Shown: positions 1 to 6,352 of the stretch, in pieces
Position numbering within the stretch: position 1 is the stretch's first letter
Layout: every line of letters begins with the position of its first letter
Translations under genes and position numbers: made by a program
The notes under the pieces: model-generated
The model's database searches: none
Told to the model about the DNA's origin: nothing
The model's input: only the letters and a program-made list of their open reading frames with translations
DNA from: Sutterella sp. UBA4713
GTDB taxonomy: Bacteria; Pseudomonadota; Gammaproteobacteria; Burkholderiales; Burkholderiaceae_F
Length of the DNA stretch: 11,513 bases
NCBI GenBank assembly: GCA_002404465.1
Contig: DHJT01000001.1
Coordinates: 2,673 to 14,185, forward strand
Direction: 5' to 3'

Positions 1-188
1 TCATTCTGGCAATACGGGCATCTCCAAGGGCACCCTTGTACGAACACAACGGCACTTAACAGTCCCGGATAGTCAATCGTCGTAAAGGGTGTCAGGGCCG
101 CAATCCGAATATCCGATGCGCTCTTTTCCCCCGGGGCACAAACGCCGGGTTTGATCCCGGCGTCCATCATGGCAATGGTTTTTTTCAT
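1..188 (-). CDS. nrdG: Anaerobic ribonucleotide reductase activating enzyme NrdG, 5' part (gene runs off the left edge)
   Basis: This is a radical SAM activase. The family uses a [4Fe-4S] cluster and S-adenosylmethionine to create the glycyl radical on class III ribonucleotide reductase. The visible 62 residues contain LTPFTTIDYPG, then VQGCPWRCPYCQN. The latter is the CX3CX2C cluster motif, in the context typical of NrdG and PflA-like activases. The gene follows the small glycyl-radical ORF by 22 nt on the same strand, downstream of nrdD, so operon context supports NrdG over a pyruvate formate-lyase activase. I chose ATG at 188 (MKKTIAMMDAG). ATGs at 170 and 167 and a TTG at 197 are in-frame alternatives, and none has a good Shine-Dalgarno sequence, so translational coupling to the upstream ORF is plausible. 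The C-terminal part is outside the window. Confidence 0.9.
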   Translation of the reverse strand, partial: MKKTIAMMDAGIKPGVCAPGEKSASDIRIAALTPFTTIDYPGLLSAVVFVQGCPWRCPYCQN

Positions 189-210
189 GTGTTGCAAAAC
201 ACCACGGGAG

Positions 211-396
211 CTACTTGTCGCACTTATCCAAATGGCACTTGCTTTCGACAAAGTATTTGCGTTCGGCAAATTCGCCTTTCTTGCCGATGTTAAAGGACTG
301 CACCGGTCTGTGGTATCCCATCACACGGGTCCAAACTTCACAGCGTTGGCGCTCGCTATCCTTTAAAACAATGTCATCCTGTTTTTGTTCTGTCAT
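211..396 (-). CDS. Stand-alone glycyl radical domain of class III ribonucleotide reductase (split NrdD C-terminus)
   Basis: This 61-residue protein carries the segment RCEVWTRVMGYHRPV, in which Gly27 of RVMGY matches the glycyl radical site of NrdD (RTCGY in E. coli). FNIGKKGEFAERKYF follows, the usual C-terminal tail of this NrdD type. It must supply the radical that nrdD, directly upstream, lacks in its own reading frame. ATG at 396 is chosen because a perfect AGGAGG lies 6 nt upstream; the in-frame TTG at 402 would abut that site. The ORF is in the same frame as nrdD, separated only by its TAG and 11 sense codons, so readthrough would give a fused protein of about 747 residues. The C-terminus has two extra cysteines (C54, C59) of unknown role. 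Identification of the motif is secure; that the protein works in trans with NrdD is inference. Confidence 0.85.
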   Translation of the reverse strand: MTEQKQDDIVLKDSERQRCEVWTRVMGYHRPVQSFNIGKKGEFAERKYFVESKCHLDKCDK

Positions 397-402
397 AATC
401 AA

Positions 403-408
403 CCTCCT
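403..408 (-). promoter_or_regulatory. Perfect Shine-Dalgarno AGGAGG for the split glycyl-radical ORF
   Basis: AGGAGG lies in the 33-nt gap after the nrdD TAG, 6 nt before the ATG at 396. It is the strongest ribosome binding site I noticed in the window. It argues that the short ORF is translated independently rather than being the debris of a nonsense mutation. Confidence 0.85.
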
Positions 409-429
409 AACTTTCCAAGACAGTTCTTC

Positions 430-2454
430 CTACGCGCGCTTACTCGCCTCTTTGGCCTGCCGCGCTCTCTTACGCGCAATGAGTTCGGCATCGCACTTCG
501 GACAAAAATCGTGCCGTCCCGACAAGTACCCGTGTTTCGGGCAAATCGAGAACGTGGGCGTGACGGTAATGTACGGCAAGCGAAAACGCGTTAAGGTCTT
601 TCGAACCAAGTCACGACAGGCTTCGGCCGAACTGACCGCTTCGTTCATATAAAGGTGCAAAACCGTTCCGCCCGTGTACTTTCTTTGTAGGTCGTCTTGC
701 ATCTCAAGGGCTTCAAAGGGATCGTCCGTGTAGCCGACAGGCAGTTGCGAGGAATTCGTGTAGTACGGATTTTGCGGGGTGCCTGCCTGGATAATATCCG
801 GGAAACGCTTACGATCTTCCTTGGCAAAGCGATAGGTCGTCCCTTCGGCCGGCGTTGCCTCCAGGTTGTACATATGATCGGTCTCGCTTTGGAACTGCAC
901 GAGGCGTTCGCGCACGTGATCGAGGAACTTTAAGGCAAAGGCATGACCCTCTTCGCTCGTAATGTTCATTTTGTCGTGCGTGAAGTTACGAATCATCTCG
1001 TTAATGCCGTTCACGCCGATCGTCGAGAAGTGATTGCGCAGCGTCCCGAGGTAACGCTTGGTATAGGGGAAAAGACCCTGATCAATGTGGCGCTGAATGA
1101 CTTTACGCTTAATCTCAAGGGATTCCTTCGCCAAGTCCAAAAGATAATCCAAACGCTCGTAAAGCGCCTTTTCGTCTCCCGGATACAGGTACCCTAAGCG
1201 CGCACAGTTAATCGTCACGACACCGAGGCTCCCGGTTTGCTCGGCCGAACCGAACAGACCGTTTCCGCGCTTTAACAGTTCGCGCAAATCGAGCTGCAAA
1301 CGGCAGCACATCGAGCGAATCATATTGGGTTTGAGTTCCGAATTGATAAAGTTTTGGAAATACGGCAGACCGTACCGGGCCGTCATGTCAAATAAGAGCT
1401 TAACGTTCGGGCCGTCCCAGTCGAAATCGGGCGTAATGTTGTAAGTCGGAATCGGGAACGTGAAAACACGCCCCTTGCTGTCGCCGCGCGTCATCACCTC
1501 GATATAGGCGCGGTTAATCATATTCATTTCTTCTTGCAGATCCCCGTACGTAAAGGGCATCTCCTGGCCGCCGATAATCGGGTGCTGGGGCGCCAAATCG
1601 GGCGGGCACGTCCAGTCAAACGTCAGGTTCGTAAAGGGCGTTTGCGTACCCCAACGACTCGGCACATTAAGGTTATAGATCATCTCCTGGATACACTGCA
1701 CGACTTCCGAATACGGGACGTTATCTTTGCGGATGAAAGGGGCCATGTAGGTATCAAACGAAGAAAAGGCCTGAGCACCGGCCCATTCGTTTTGCATGGT
1801 CCCTAAAAAATTCACGATTTGTCCGCAAGCAGAGGATAAGTGCTTGGGAGCACCGGCTTCGACCTTACCCGGCACCCCGTTGAACCCTTCGGTTAAAACC
1901 GTCCTTAGGCTCCAACCGGCGCAATACCCCGAGAGCATATCCAAGTCATGAATATGAAAATCCGCTTCACGATGGCACTTACCGATTTCATTGGGATAAA
2001 CAAAATTGAGCCAGTAGTTGGCAACGACCTTACCGGAAACGTTCAGAATCATGCCGCCTAAGCTATAGCCTTGATTGGCGTTGGCATTGACGCGCCAGTC
2101 ACTCTGATCGAGATACTCGTTAATGGAGCTTTCAACGTTAATCCAGGTCTTTTTCGCATCACGGCTCTTGGCCCGCTGTTCACGATAGACGATGTAAGCG
2201 CGAAGCGTCGTAAAGTGCCCGGATTCAAACAAGGCCTGTTCGACGGCATCTTGCACCTGCTCGATATGCGGCGTGGCCACATTGAGCGCGCGAATCTTGG
2301 GCATCACCTGATTTTCAGTGATTTCCGCCGCAATGGCCGGGCCGAATTCACCGGTGGCCTTACCGGCCTTCTCGACGGCTTTCTGAATTTTGCTCGGGTC
2401 AAAGTCCTTAATCGACCCGTCGCGCTTGATTAAATGCTGTGGTGTGCAGGGCAT
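430..2454 (-). CDS. nrdD: Anaerobic ribonucleoside-triphosphate reductase NrdD, catalytic body lacking its glycyl radical domain
   Basis: This class III ribonucleotide reductase reduces ribonucleoside triphosphates to deoxyribonucleotides without oxygen. The 674 residues begin with an ATP-cone (about 3-95, starting HLIKRDGSIKDFDPSKI), the allosteric dATP/ATP domain. The glycyl-radical barrel follows, with HIHDLD at 167-172, SACGQIVNFLGT at 208-219, MCCRLQLDLREL at 382-393 (C383/C384 are my candidates for the active-site thiyl cysteine) and GSLGVVTINCARLGYL at 408-423. The C-terminal zinc site is C638-x-x-H641 and C651-x-x-C654. The ORF stops 20 residues later at TAG with no RVxGY glycyl radical motif; that motif is in the next ORF, in the same frame. 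The ATG at 2454 has AGGA just upstream (GAGGATAGACG-ATG). It is the first gene of an operon with the glycyl-radical ORF and nrdG, behind an NrdR-type operator. Confidence 0.95.
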   Translation of the reverse strand: MPCTPQHLIKRDGSIKDFDPSKIQKAVEKAGKATGEFGPAIAAEITENQVMPKIRALNVATPHIEQVQDAVEQALFESGHFTTLRAYIVYREQRAKSRDAKKTWINVESSINEYLDQSDWRVNANANQGYSLGGMILNVSGKVVANYWLNFVYPNEIGKCHREADFHIHDLDMLSGYCAGWSLRTVLTEGFNGVPGKVEAGAPKHLSSACGQIVNFLGTMQNEWAGAQAFSSFDTYMAPFIRKDNVPYSEVVQCIQEMIYNLNVPSRWGTQTPFTNLTFDWTCPPDLAPQHPIIGGQEMPFTYGDLQEEMNMINRAYIEVMTRGDSKGRVFTFPIPTYNITPDFDWDGPNVKLLFDMTARYGLPYFQNFINSELKPNMIRSMCCRLQLDLRELLKRGNGLFGSAEQTGSLGVVTINCARLGYLYPGDEKALYERLDYLLDLAKESLEIKRKVIQRHIDQGLFPYTKRYLGTLRNHFSTIGVNGINEMIRNFTHDKMNITSEEGHAFALKFLDHVRERLVQFQSETDHMYNLEATPAEGTTYRFAKEDRKRFPDIIQAGTPQNPYYTNSSQLPVGYTDDPFEALEMQDDLQRKYTGGTVLHLYMNEAVSSAEACRDLVRKTLTRFRLPYITVTPTFSICPKHGYLSGRHDFCPKCDAELIARKRARQAKEASKRA

Positions 2455-2577
2455 CGTCTATCCTCGTGTTCGTATGAATCGAATTTGCGCAAAAGACTCG
2501 CAGGGACGCAGGGCCTTCCGAAGTCCGATCGACGGTTCGAACCCTAGCAAATTACCGTGACGAAATCAACCCTTAAA

Positions 2578-2593
2578 CTGCATGATGTTGTGG
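2578..2593. promoter_or_regulatory. Second, degenerate NrdR-like box
   Basis: Aligned to the published NrdR consensus acaCwAtATaTwGtgt, this 16-mer (CTGCATGATGTTGTGG) keeps the central C and G plus most right-arm positions, about 10 of 16. It starts exactly 32 bp from the perfect box at 2610. NrdR boxes are known to occur as pairs a whole number of helical turns apart, and this spacing is about three turns. Alone the match would be weak; position makes it credible. Confidence 0.5.
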
Positions 2594-2609
2594 TTCTTTT
2601 TCATCAAAA

Positions 2610-2625
2610 ACACAATATATTGTGT
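2610..2625. promoter_or_regulatory. NrdR box (perfect), centre of a 32-bp perfect palindrome
   Basis: The 16-mer ACACAATATATTGTGT matches the NrdR consensus acaCwAtATaTwGtgt at every position. It is the core of a perfect palindrome spanning 2602-2633, with outer arms CATCAAAA and TTTTGATG. It covers the -10 of the nrdD promoter, so bound NrdR would block RNA polymerase. NrdR is the nucleotide-sensing repressor of ribonucleotide reductase genes. Its own gene is not in this window. Confidence 0.9.
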
Positions 2626-2643
2626 TTTTGATGCACTTGACAA
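2614..2643 (-). promoter_or_regulatory. nrdD operon promoter (-35 TTGTCA, -10 TATATT, 18-bp spacer)
   Basis: On the minus strand TTGTCA (2643-2638) and TATATT (2619-2614) each match the sigma-70 consensus at five of six bases, with an 18-bp spacer. The -10 lies inside the NrdR box. The start point would fall near 2607, giving a leader of about 150 nt before the nrdD ATG. Confidence 0.7.
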
Positions 2644-2699
2644 ATGAATTTTTCTGCAAATTCAACGCGTTAAAAAATTTTCTTGGGCAAATCGCATGC

Positions 2700-2720
2700 G
2701 CCTAGGTATTTTCCCTAGGC
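2700..2720. promoter_or_regulatory. Dyad GCCTAGG-N7-CCTAGGC, possible operator
   Basis: Two perfect 7-bp arms flank a 7-bp AT-rich centre, upstream of the permease -10 at 2779. An 8-bp palindrome CGCATGCG (2693-2700) abuts its left arm. A terminator is unlikely because no gene points into it from the left and no T-run directly follows. An operator is more likely; the regulator is unknown. Confidence 0.4.
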
Positions 2721-2778
2721 TCGTTTCATTTTTTCTTAACAAAGCGCTTGAGAAAGCAAGGAAAATTCCGGCCTCTCG

Positions 2779-2784
2779 TATAAT
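2779..2784 (+). promoter_or_regulatory. -10 element TATAAT of the TSUP/MFS operon
   Basis: A perfect TATAAT lies 27 nt before the permease ATG. There is no recognisable -35 at 16-18 bp, so the promoter may need an activator, perhaps acting at the dyad upstream. The ribosome binding site GAGG (2802-2805) is 6 nt from the ATG. Confidence 0.55.
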
Positions 2785-2811
2785 GCATTCCTCATTGTTT
2801 CGAGGCTTTTT

Positions 2812-3627
2812 ATGACCCTAACTCTTGTTGCCTGTCTTCTTGCGATGGGCGCTTTCGTCGGCTTTCTCGCCGGTCTTCTCGGTATCGGCGGCGGAATGAT
2901 TTTGACGCCTTTTTTTACCCTACTGCTCCCGTTTACCGGAATCGGTGACAACGCCGTCGTGCACGTGGCCATTGCCACATCTCTCGGAACAATTGTCTTT
3001 ACCTCGCTCTCGTCGATGTACGCGCACAACAAACGCGGCGCGGTTCTGTGGCGCGTCGTCTTTTCCGTAGCGCCCGGCATCTTAGTCGGTGCCGTTCTCG
3101 GTGCGAAAATCTCCAGTCTCCTGTCTACAGGCGTTATCGCACTCATTTTCGCACTTTTTGTCGGCTTTTCCGCCGTCAAAATGTTTTCCGATGCCAAACC
3201 GTCACCGACACGTGAACTGCCGGGCATGGTCGGTATGTTTGTCGCCGGCATCGCCATCGGTACCGTCAGTGCCTTTGTCGGGGCCGGCGGCGGTTTTATC
3301 TCCGTCCCCCTGATGATTTACTGCAACGTGCCGATGAAAAAAGCAGTCGGCACTTCCGCGGCTTTAGGTTTTCCGATCGCGCTTTTCGGCAGCATCGGAT
3401 ACATTTGGTCCGGGCTCGGCGTTGCCGGGTTGCCGGGCTTACCGATTACCGCAGGCTTTATTCACATTCCGGCCTTACTCCTGTGTGCCTGTGCCAGCTT
3501 TTTGATTGCACCTCTGGGCGCCAAAGTGGCGCACAGCATCAACACCAAACCGCTTAAGAAGATTTTTGCCTGCAACCTATTTATCATCGCCGCCTACATG
3601 CTGTACCGTTCATACGTTGCCTTTTAG
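2812..3627 (+). CDS. TSUP/TauE-SafE family membrane permease (sulfite or organosulfonate exporter type)
   Basis: This 271-residue, strongly hydrophobic protein has about eight predicted membrane segments and the two-repeat build of the TSUP family. The repeat signatures are GLLGIGGGMILTP (22-34) and AFVGAGGGFISVP (154-166), the glycine-rich motifs at the start of each half. Family members move sulfite, sulfoacetate, taurine-related anions or other small sulfur compounds across the inner membrane; the substrate cannot be read from sequence. The ATG has GAGG at 6-nt spacing and lies just after a TATAAT element. The following MFS gene starts 15 nt after its stop, so the two are almost certainly co-transcribed. 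No neighbouring sulfur-metabolism gene narrows the substrate. Confidence 0.88.
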   Translation: MTLTLVACLLAMGAFVGFLAGLLGIGGGMILTPFFTLLLPFTGIGDNAVVHVAIATSLGTIVFTSLSSMYAHNKRGAVLWRVVFSVAPGILVGAVLGAKISSLLSTGVIALIFALFVGFSAVKMFSDAKPSPTRELPGMVGMFVAGIAIGTVSAFVGAGGGFISVPLMIYCNVPMKKAVGTSAALGFPIALFGSIGYIWSGLGVAGLPGLPITAGFIHIPALLLCACASFLIAPLGAKVAHSINTKPLKKIFACNLFIIAAYMLYRSYVAF

Positions 3628-3642
3628 TCTCAGGGGCTTGCG

Positions 3643-4839
3643 ATGCAACAAGGCTTAATGCACAAAGGCTACATTTGCATTTTGTCGGCCGCGCACGCCG
3701 TGACCGATTTGGCGCCCGGGGCACTGCCGGCTCTTCTCCCGTTTTTTGCACTTTACTATCACTTAAATTACACGGAAATTGCCGGTCTTGTCTTTGCCTC
3801 CTCGTGCCTGTCCTCGGTCGTACAACCGATTTTCGGACTGATGGCCGACCGCTCCGATAAAAATGTCCTGATGGCATGCGGTGTCCTTTTATCCGGCCTC
3901 GGCTTGGCTTTCACGGGATTTGTCAGCAGCTATTGGACCGTTTTCCTCGGAGTTACTCTCATGGGAATCGGCTCGGCCCTCTTTCACCCGCAAGCCGCGC
4001 GCTCGGTGAACTTTTTAGCCGGGGCACGCAAAAGCACGGGCATCGGCATCTTTTCCGTCGGCGGCAATGCCGGTTTCGGCTTCGGCCCCCTCATTGCCGT
4101 CTGGGCCGTCACACTATGGGGTCTTAACGGCACGGCTTTATTCGGAGTTTTAGGCCTCGCGTTTGCCCTGATTCTCCTTGTCATCAATGCCCGCTTAACA
4201 CAGGTAACCGCGAAAAGTCGTTTAGAAAATGCGACCGATTCCAAAGCGGCAAACCGAGCCGGAACGAACGATTGGCACGCTTTTGCGCGCCTGACATTGG
4301 TCATCATCGGCCGATCGATTGTCTTTTGTACGGTCTCGGCCTTCTTGCCGCTTTACTGCATTCGTACGCTCGGCGTTTCCGAAGCTGTTGCCGGGACAAC
4401 GATTGCGCTTTTAGCCTTCGGGTGTGCTGCCATGACGCTTTTGGGGGGCTATTTAGGCGACAAAATCGGCTTGATTCGTACGCTGCGACTCGGATCCTTA
4501 GTGCTCATTCCGAGCACGGCAGCGCTTGTCGTGTGCCCGAACATTTTCTGGATTTACGTCGTGCTTTTGGTTTTAAGTTTCGGCATTAATGCCCCGTACC
4601 CGGCTTTTGTCGTACTCGGTCAAACGTACCTGGCCAAGAACATCGGATTTGCCTCAGGCGTCACGCTCGGATTAAGTTTTAGTGTCGGCGGTCTGTTCGT
4701 CCCGATTCTCGGGAGCCTGGCCGATGCCTCGTCATTGACCGTTGTCTTTACCGTCCTCATTGCGCTTTCGACCTTATGCGCGCTCGGCGCTTTTCTTCTT
4801 AACGAAACACCGCGGTCAAAGCCGGCCGTCAAAGAATAA
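3643..4839 (+). CDS. Major facilitator superfamily exporter, fosmidomycin-resistance (Fsr) type
   Basis: This 398-residue MFS protein has about twelve membrane segments. It resembles E. coli Fsr rather than sugar or multidrug MFS groups: SSVVQPIFGLMADRSDK in the first cytoplasmic loop, GIGSALFHPQAAR, and SVGGNAGFGFGPL before the central loop. The central hydrophilic segment lies around residues 188-206, and the C-terminal half repeats the fold with GGYLGDKIG. Fsr exports fosmidomycin by proton antiport; the natural substrate of most relatives is unknown, so I would call it an Fsr-like exporter only. ATG at 3643 is supported by AGGGG at 6-nt spacing; ATG at 3658 is an alternative. It is second in an operon with the TSUP gene, and its last 11 bp overlap the end of rng on the other strand. 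Confidence 0.87.
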   Translation: MQQGLMHKGYICILSAAHAVTDLAPGALPALLPFFALYYHLNYTEIAGLVFASSCLSSVVQPIFGLMADRSDKNVLMACGVLLSGLGLAFTGFVSSYWTVFLGVTLMGIGSALFHPQAARSVNFLAGARKSTGIGIFSVGGNAGFGFGPLIAVWAVTLWGLNGTALFGVLGLAFALILLVINARLTQVTAKSRLENATDSKAANRAGTNDWHAFARLTLVIIGRSIVFCTVSAFLPLYCIRTLGVSEAVAGTTIALLAFGCAAMTLLGGYLGDKIGLIRTLRLGSLVLIPSTAALVVCPNIFWIYVVLLVLSFGINAPYPAFVVLGQTYLAKNIGFASGVTLGLSFSVGGLFVPILGSLADASSLTVVFTVLIALSTLCALGAFLLNETPRSKPAVKE

Positions 4840-6283
4840 CGACGTCGTACTCTTCTTGCGTATAACTCGGCTCGACCTCAAGAAGCACAACCTTGCCCAT
4901 CATTTCCTGCAACAAATCCAAAGCTGCCGATTCATCTTCTAAGAAAAAATCAATCACGGATTGGCTGGCCAAAATCTTAAAACTCTTGGCGTCACGATAC
5001 TGACGAAATTCCCGCAGTGTCTCGCGCATAATCTCGTAGCAAACCGTCCGAGCCGTTTTAATTTGGCCACGTCCGCCGCACACCGGGCACGTCTCACACA
5101 AGACGTGGGCCAGGGATTCACGCGTTCTTTTGCGCGTCATCTCAACCAAACCGAGCTCGGTAAATTCCGAGACGGTTAACTTGGTGTGATCAGGAGCCAC
5201 GGCACGGCGCAGCTCGGCTAAGACGGCTGCGCGATTTTCATCGCTTGCCATATCAATAAAATCGATGATGATGATGCCTCCGAGATTGCGCAGGCGTAGC
5301 TGTCGCGCAATCATCTGCGCGGCTTCCAGATTCGTTTTAAAAATCGTTTCGGAAAAGTCGCGTTTACCGACAAAGGCACCGGTATTGACATCAATCGTCG
5401 TCATGGCCTCGGTTTGATCGAAAACAAGGTAGCCGCCCGACGAGAGGTCAACACGCCTTTTAAGCGCCTTGGCAATTTCCCGATCGATTCCCCGTACCTC
5501 AAACAAGGGTCTGTCGTTTTCATAAAGCATCAAACGCTTTAAGGCCGACGGAACAAAACGCTTTGCAAAAACCTTCAAAGACTCGAACGTTTCCGGGTTA
5601 TCGACCCAGATCACATCGGTTTGTGTTTGCACCATGTCCCGCAAGACGCGCTGCGCAAGAGAAAGGTCTTCGTACAAAAGGCACGGGGCCGCTCGATGGA
5701 CGGCCTTGTCTTTAATTTCCTTCCACAGGCGCCCCAAGTACTCCATGTCCCGCAAAAATTCGCAGTCCTGGGCACTTTGCTCGGCACAGGTCCGAATAAT
5801 GTAGCCGCCTTTTTCCGTCGCCGGACGCAGACGCGTGACCTGTTCGCGCAACTGCTCGCGCCGTGCCTCCTCCTCGATTCGTTGCGACACGCCGATGTGC
5901 GAGTCCCCCGGCAAATACACGAGCTTACGCCCGGCAAGAGATATCGTCGTTGTCAGACGTGCCCCTTTCGTGCCGATCGGATCTTTTGCAACCTGAACCA
6001 TCAAGTTTTGTCCTTCGGCAAGAATTTTTTCGATGGGCTTGGCTTGCCCTTCGGGCGCATGTTGTTCGATATCGATGATATGAAGAAAAGCACTTCGCTC
6101 CAAACCGATATCCAAAAAAGCCGACTGCATGCCCGGTAAAACGCGCAAAACACGCCCCATGTAGACGTTACCGACAATGCCGCGTTCGGCTGCGCGTTCG
6201 ATGTGTAAATCCTCAAGCACACCCTGCTCTAAAAGGGCCACGCGCGTCTCGCGCGGAGAGCAGTTAATTAAAATTTCCTGCAT
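4829..6283 (-). CDS. rng: Ribonuclease G
   Basis: RNase G is a 5'-end-dependent single-strand endoribonuclease that matures 16S rRNA and degrades mRNAs in the cytoplasm. The 484 residues (E. coli RNase G: 489) open with MQEILINCSPRETRVALLEQG and an S1 domain (about 35-125, with GNVYMGRVLRVLPGMQSAFLDIG). The 5'-monophosphate sensor R164/T165, the catalytic aspartates D298 (TTIDVN) and D341 (DFIDM), and the zinc-link C399-P-V-C402 all sit at E. coli RNase E positions minus five. The protein ends at the catalytic core, with no RNase E-style scaffold. ATG at 6283 fits the family start; a GTG at 6319 would add 12 residues. Neither has a clear Shine-Dalgarno sequence, and a strong hairpin ends 8 nt before the ATG. 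It lies 69 nt downstream of the CDF gene. Confidence 0.96.
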   Translation of the reverse strand: MQEILINCSPRETRVALLEQGVLEDLHIERAAERGIVGNVYMGRVLRVLPGMQSAFLDIGLERSAFLHIIDIEQHAPEGQAKPIEKILAEGQNLMVQVAKDPIGTKGARLTTTISLAGRKLVYLPGDSHIGVSQRIEEEARREQLREQVTRLRPATEKGGYIIRTCAEQSAQDCEFLRDMEYLGRLWKEIKDKAVHRAAPCLLYEDLSLAQRVLRDMVQTQTDVIWVDNPETFESLKVFAKRFVPSALKRLMLYENDRPLFEVRGIDREIAKALKRRVDLSSGGYLVFDQTEAMTTIDVNTGAFVGKRDFSETIFKTNLEAAQMIARQLRLRNLGGIIIIDFIDMASDENRAAVLAELRRAVAPDHTKLTVSEFTELGLVEMTRKRTRESLAHVLCETCPVCGGRGQIKTARTVCYEIMRETLREFRQYRDAKSFKILASQSVIDFFLEDESAALDLLQEMMGKVVLLEVEPSYTQEEYDVVIL

Positions 6284-6291
6284 AAATTTGT

Positions 6292-6322
6292 GTTGCGTCT
6301 TTCGCTTTTGCGAAGGCACAAC
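6292..6322 (-). promoter_or_regulatory. Stable hairpin in the rng leader, next to the start codon
   Basis: Read on the rng strand, GTTGTGCCTTCGC and GCGAAAGACGCAAC pair around an AAAA loop. The stem is about 12 bp with one mismatch and one bulged A. It ends 8 nt before the rng ATG, where a ribosome binding site would be expected, and contains the alternative GTG start. There is no U-run after it, so it is a poor terminator. Translational control or an RNA-processing site is inference. Confidence 0.5.
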
Positions 6323-6352
6323 TTAAAAGTCCGAAAAAATGCGGGAACCATT

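Larger units (their letters stand above)
2455..2811. other. Divergent regulatory spacer between nrdD and the TSUP permease gene
   Basis: This 357-bp stretch has no credible gene. From left to right it holds an untranslated nrdD leader of roughly 150 nt, a weak and a perfect NrdR box with the nrdD promoter, an AT-rich patch, a GCCTAGG dyad, and a -10 plus ribosome binding site for the rightward permease gene. The leader includes small palindromes (TTTGCGCAAA at 2484-2493, GGTTCGAACC near 2534) to which I assign no function. Confidence 0.8.

Noticed and set aside
430..432. nrdD stop as a selenocysteine or other recoded codon
   Set aside because: The stop is TAG, not TGA, so selenocysteine is excluded. 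A perfect ribosome binding site follows, and there is no sign of pyrrolysine genes.
215..652. Long ORFs antisense to nrdD, and similar ones antisense to the TSUP gene (2736-3257) and the LysR gene (9567-9869)
   Set aside because: They are shadows of well-supported genes on the opposite strand, with no recognisable domains.
2521..2550. tRNA-like T-arm (GGTTCGAACC) in the nrdD leader
   Set aside because: No 5-bp T stem, acceptor stem or anticodon arm can be built around it on either strand.
2594..2607. FNR/ANR site overlapping the nrdD palindrome
   Set aside because: Only the right half ATCAA matches; the left half at the required 4-bp spacing is TTCTT, so the site is too weak to annotate.
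2700..2730. Dyad plus following T-rich stretch as a terminator
   Set aside because: No plus-strand gene ends upstream, the T-run is not adjacent to the stem, and the minus-strand reading has no T-run.
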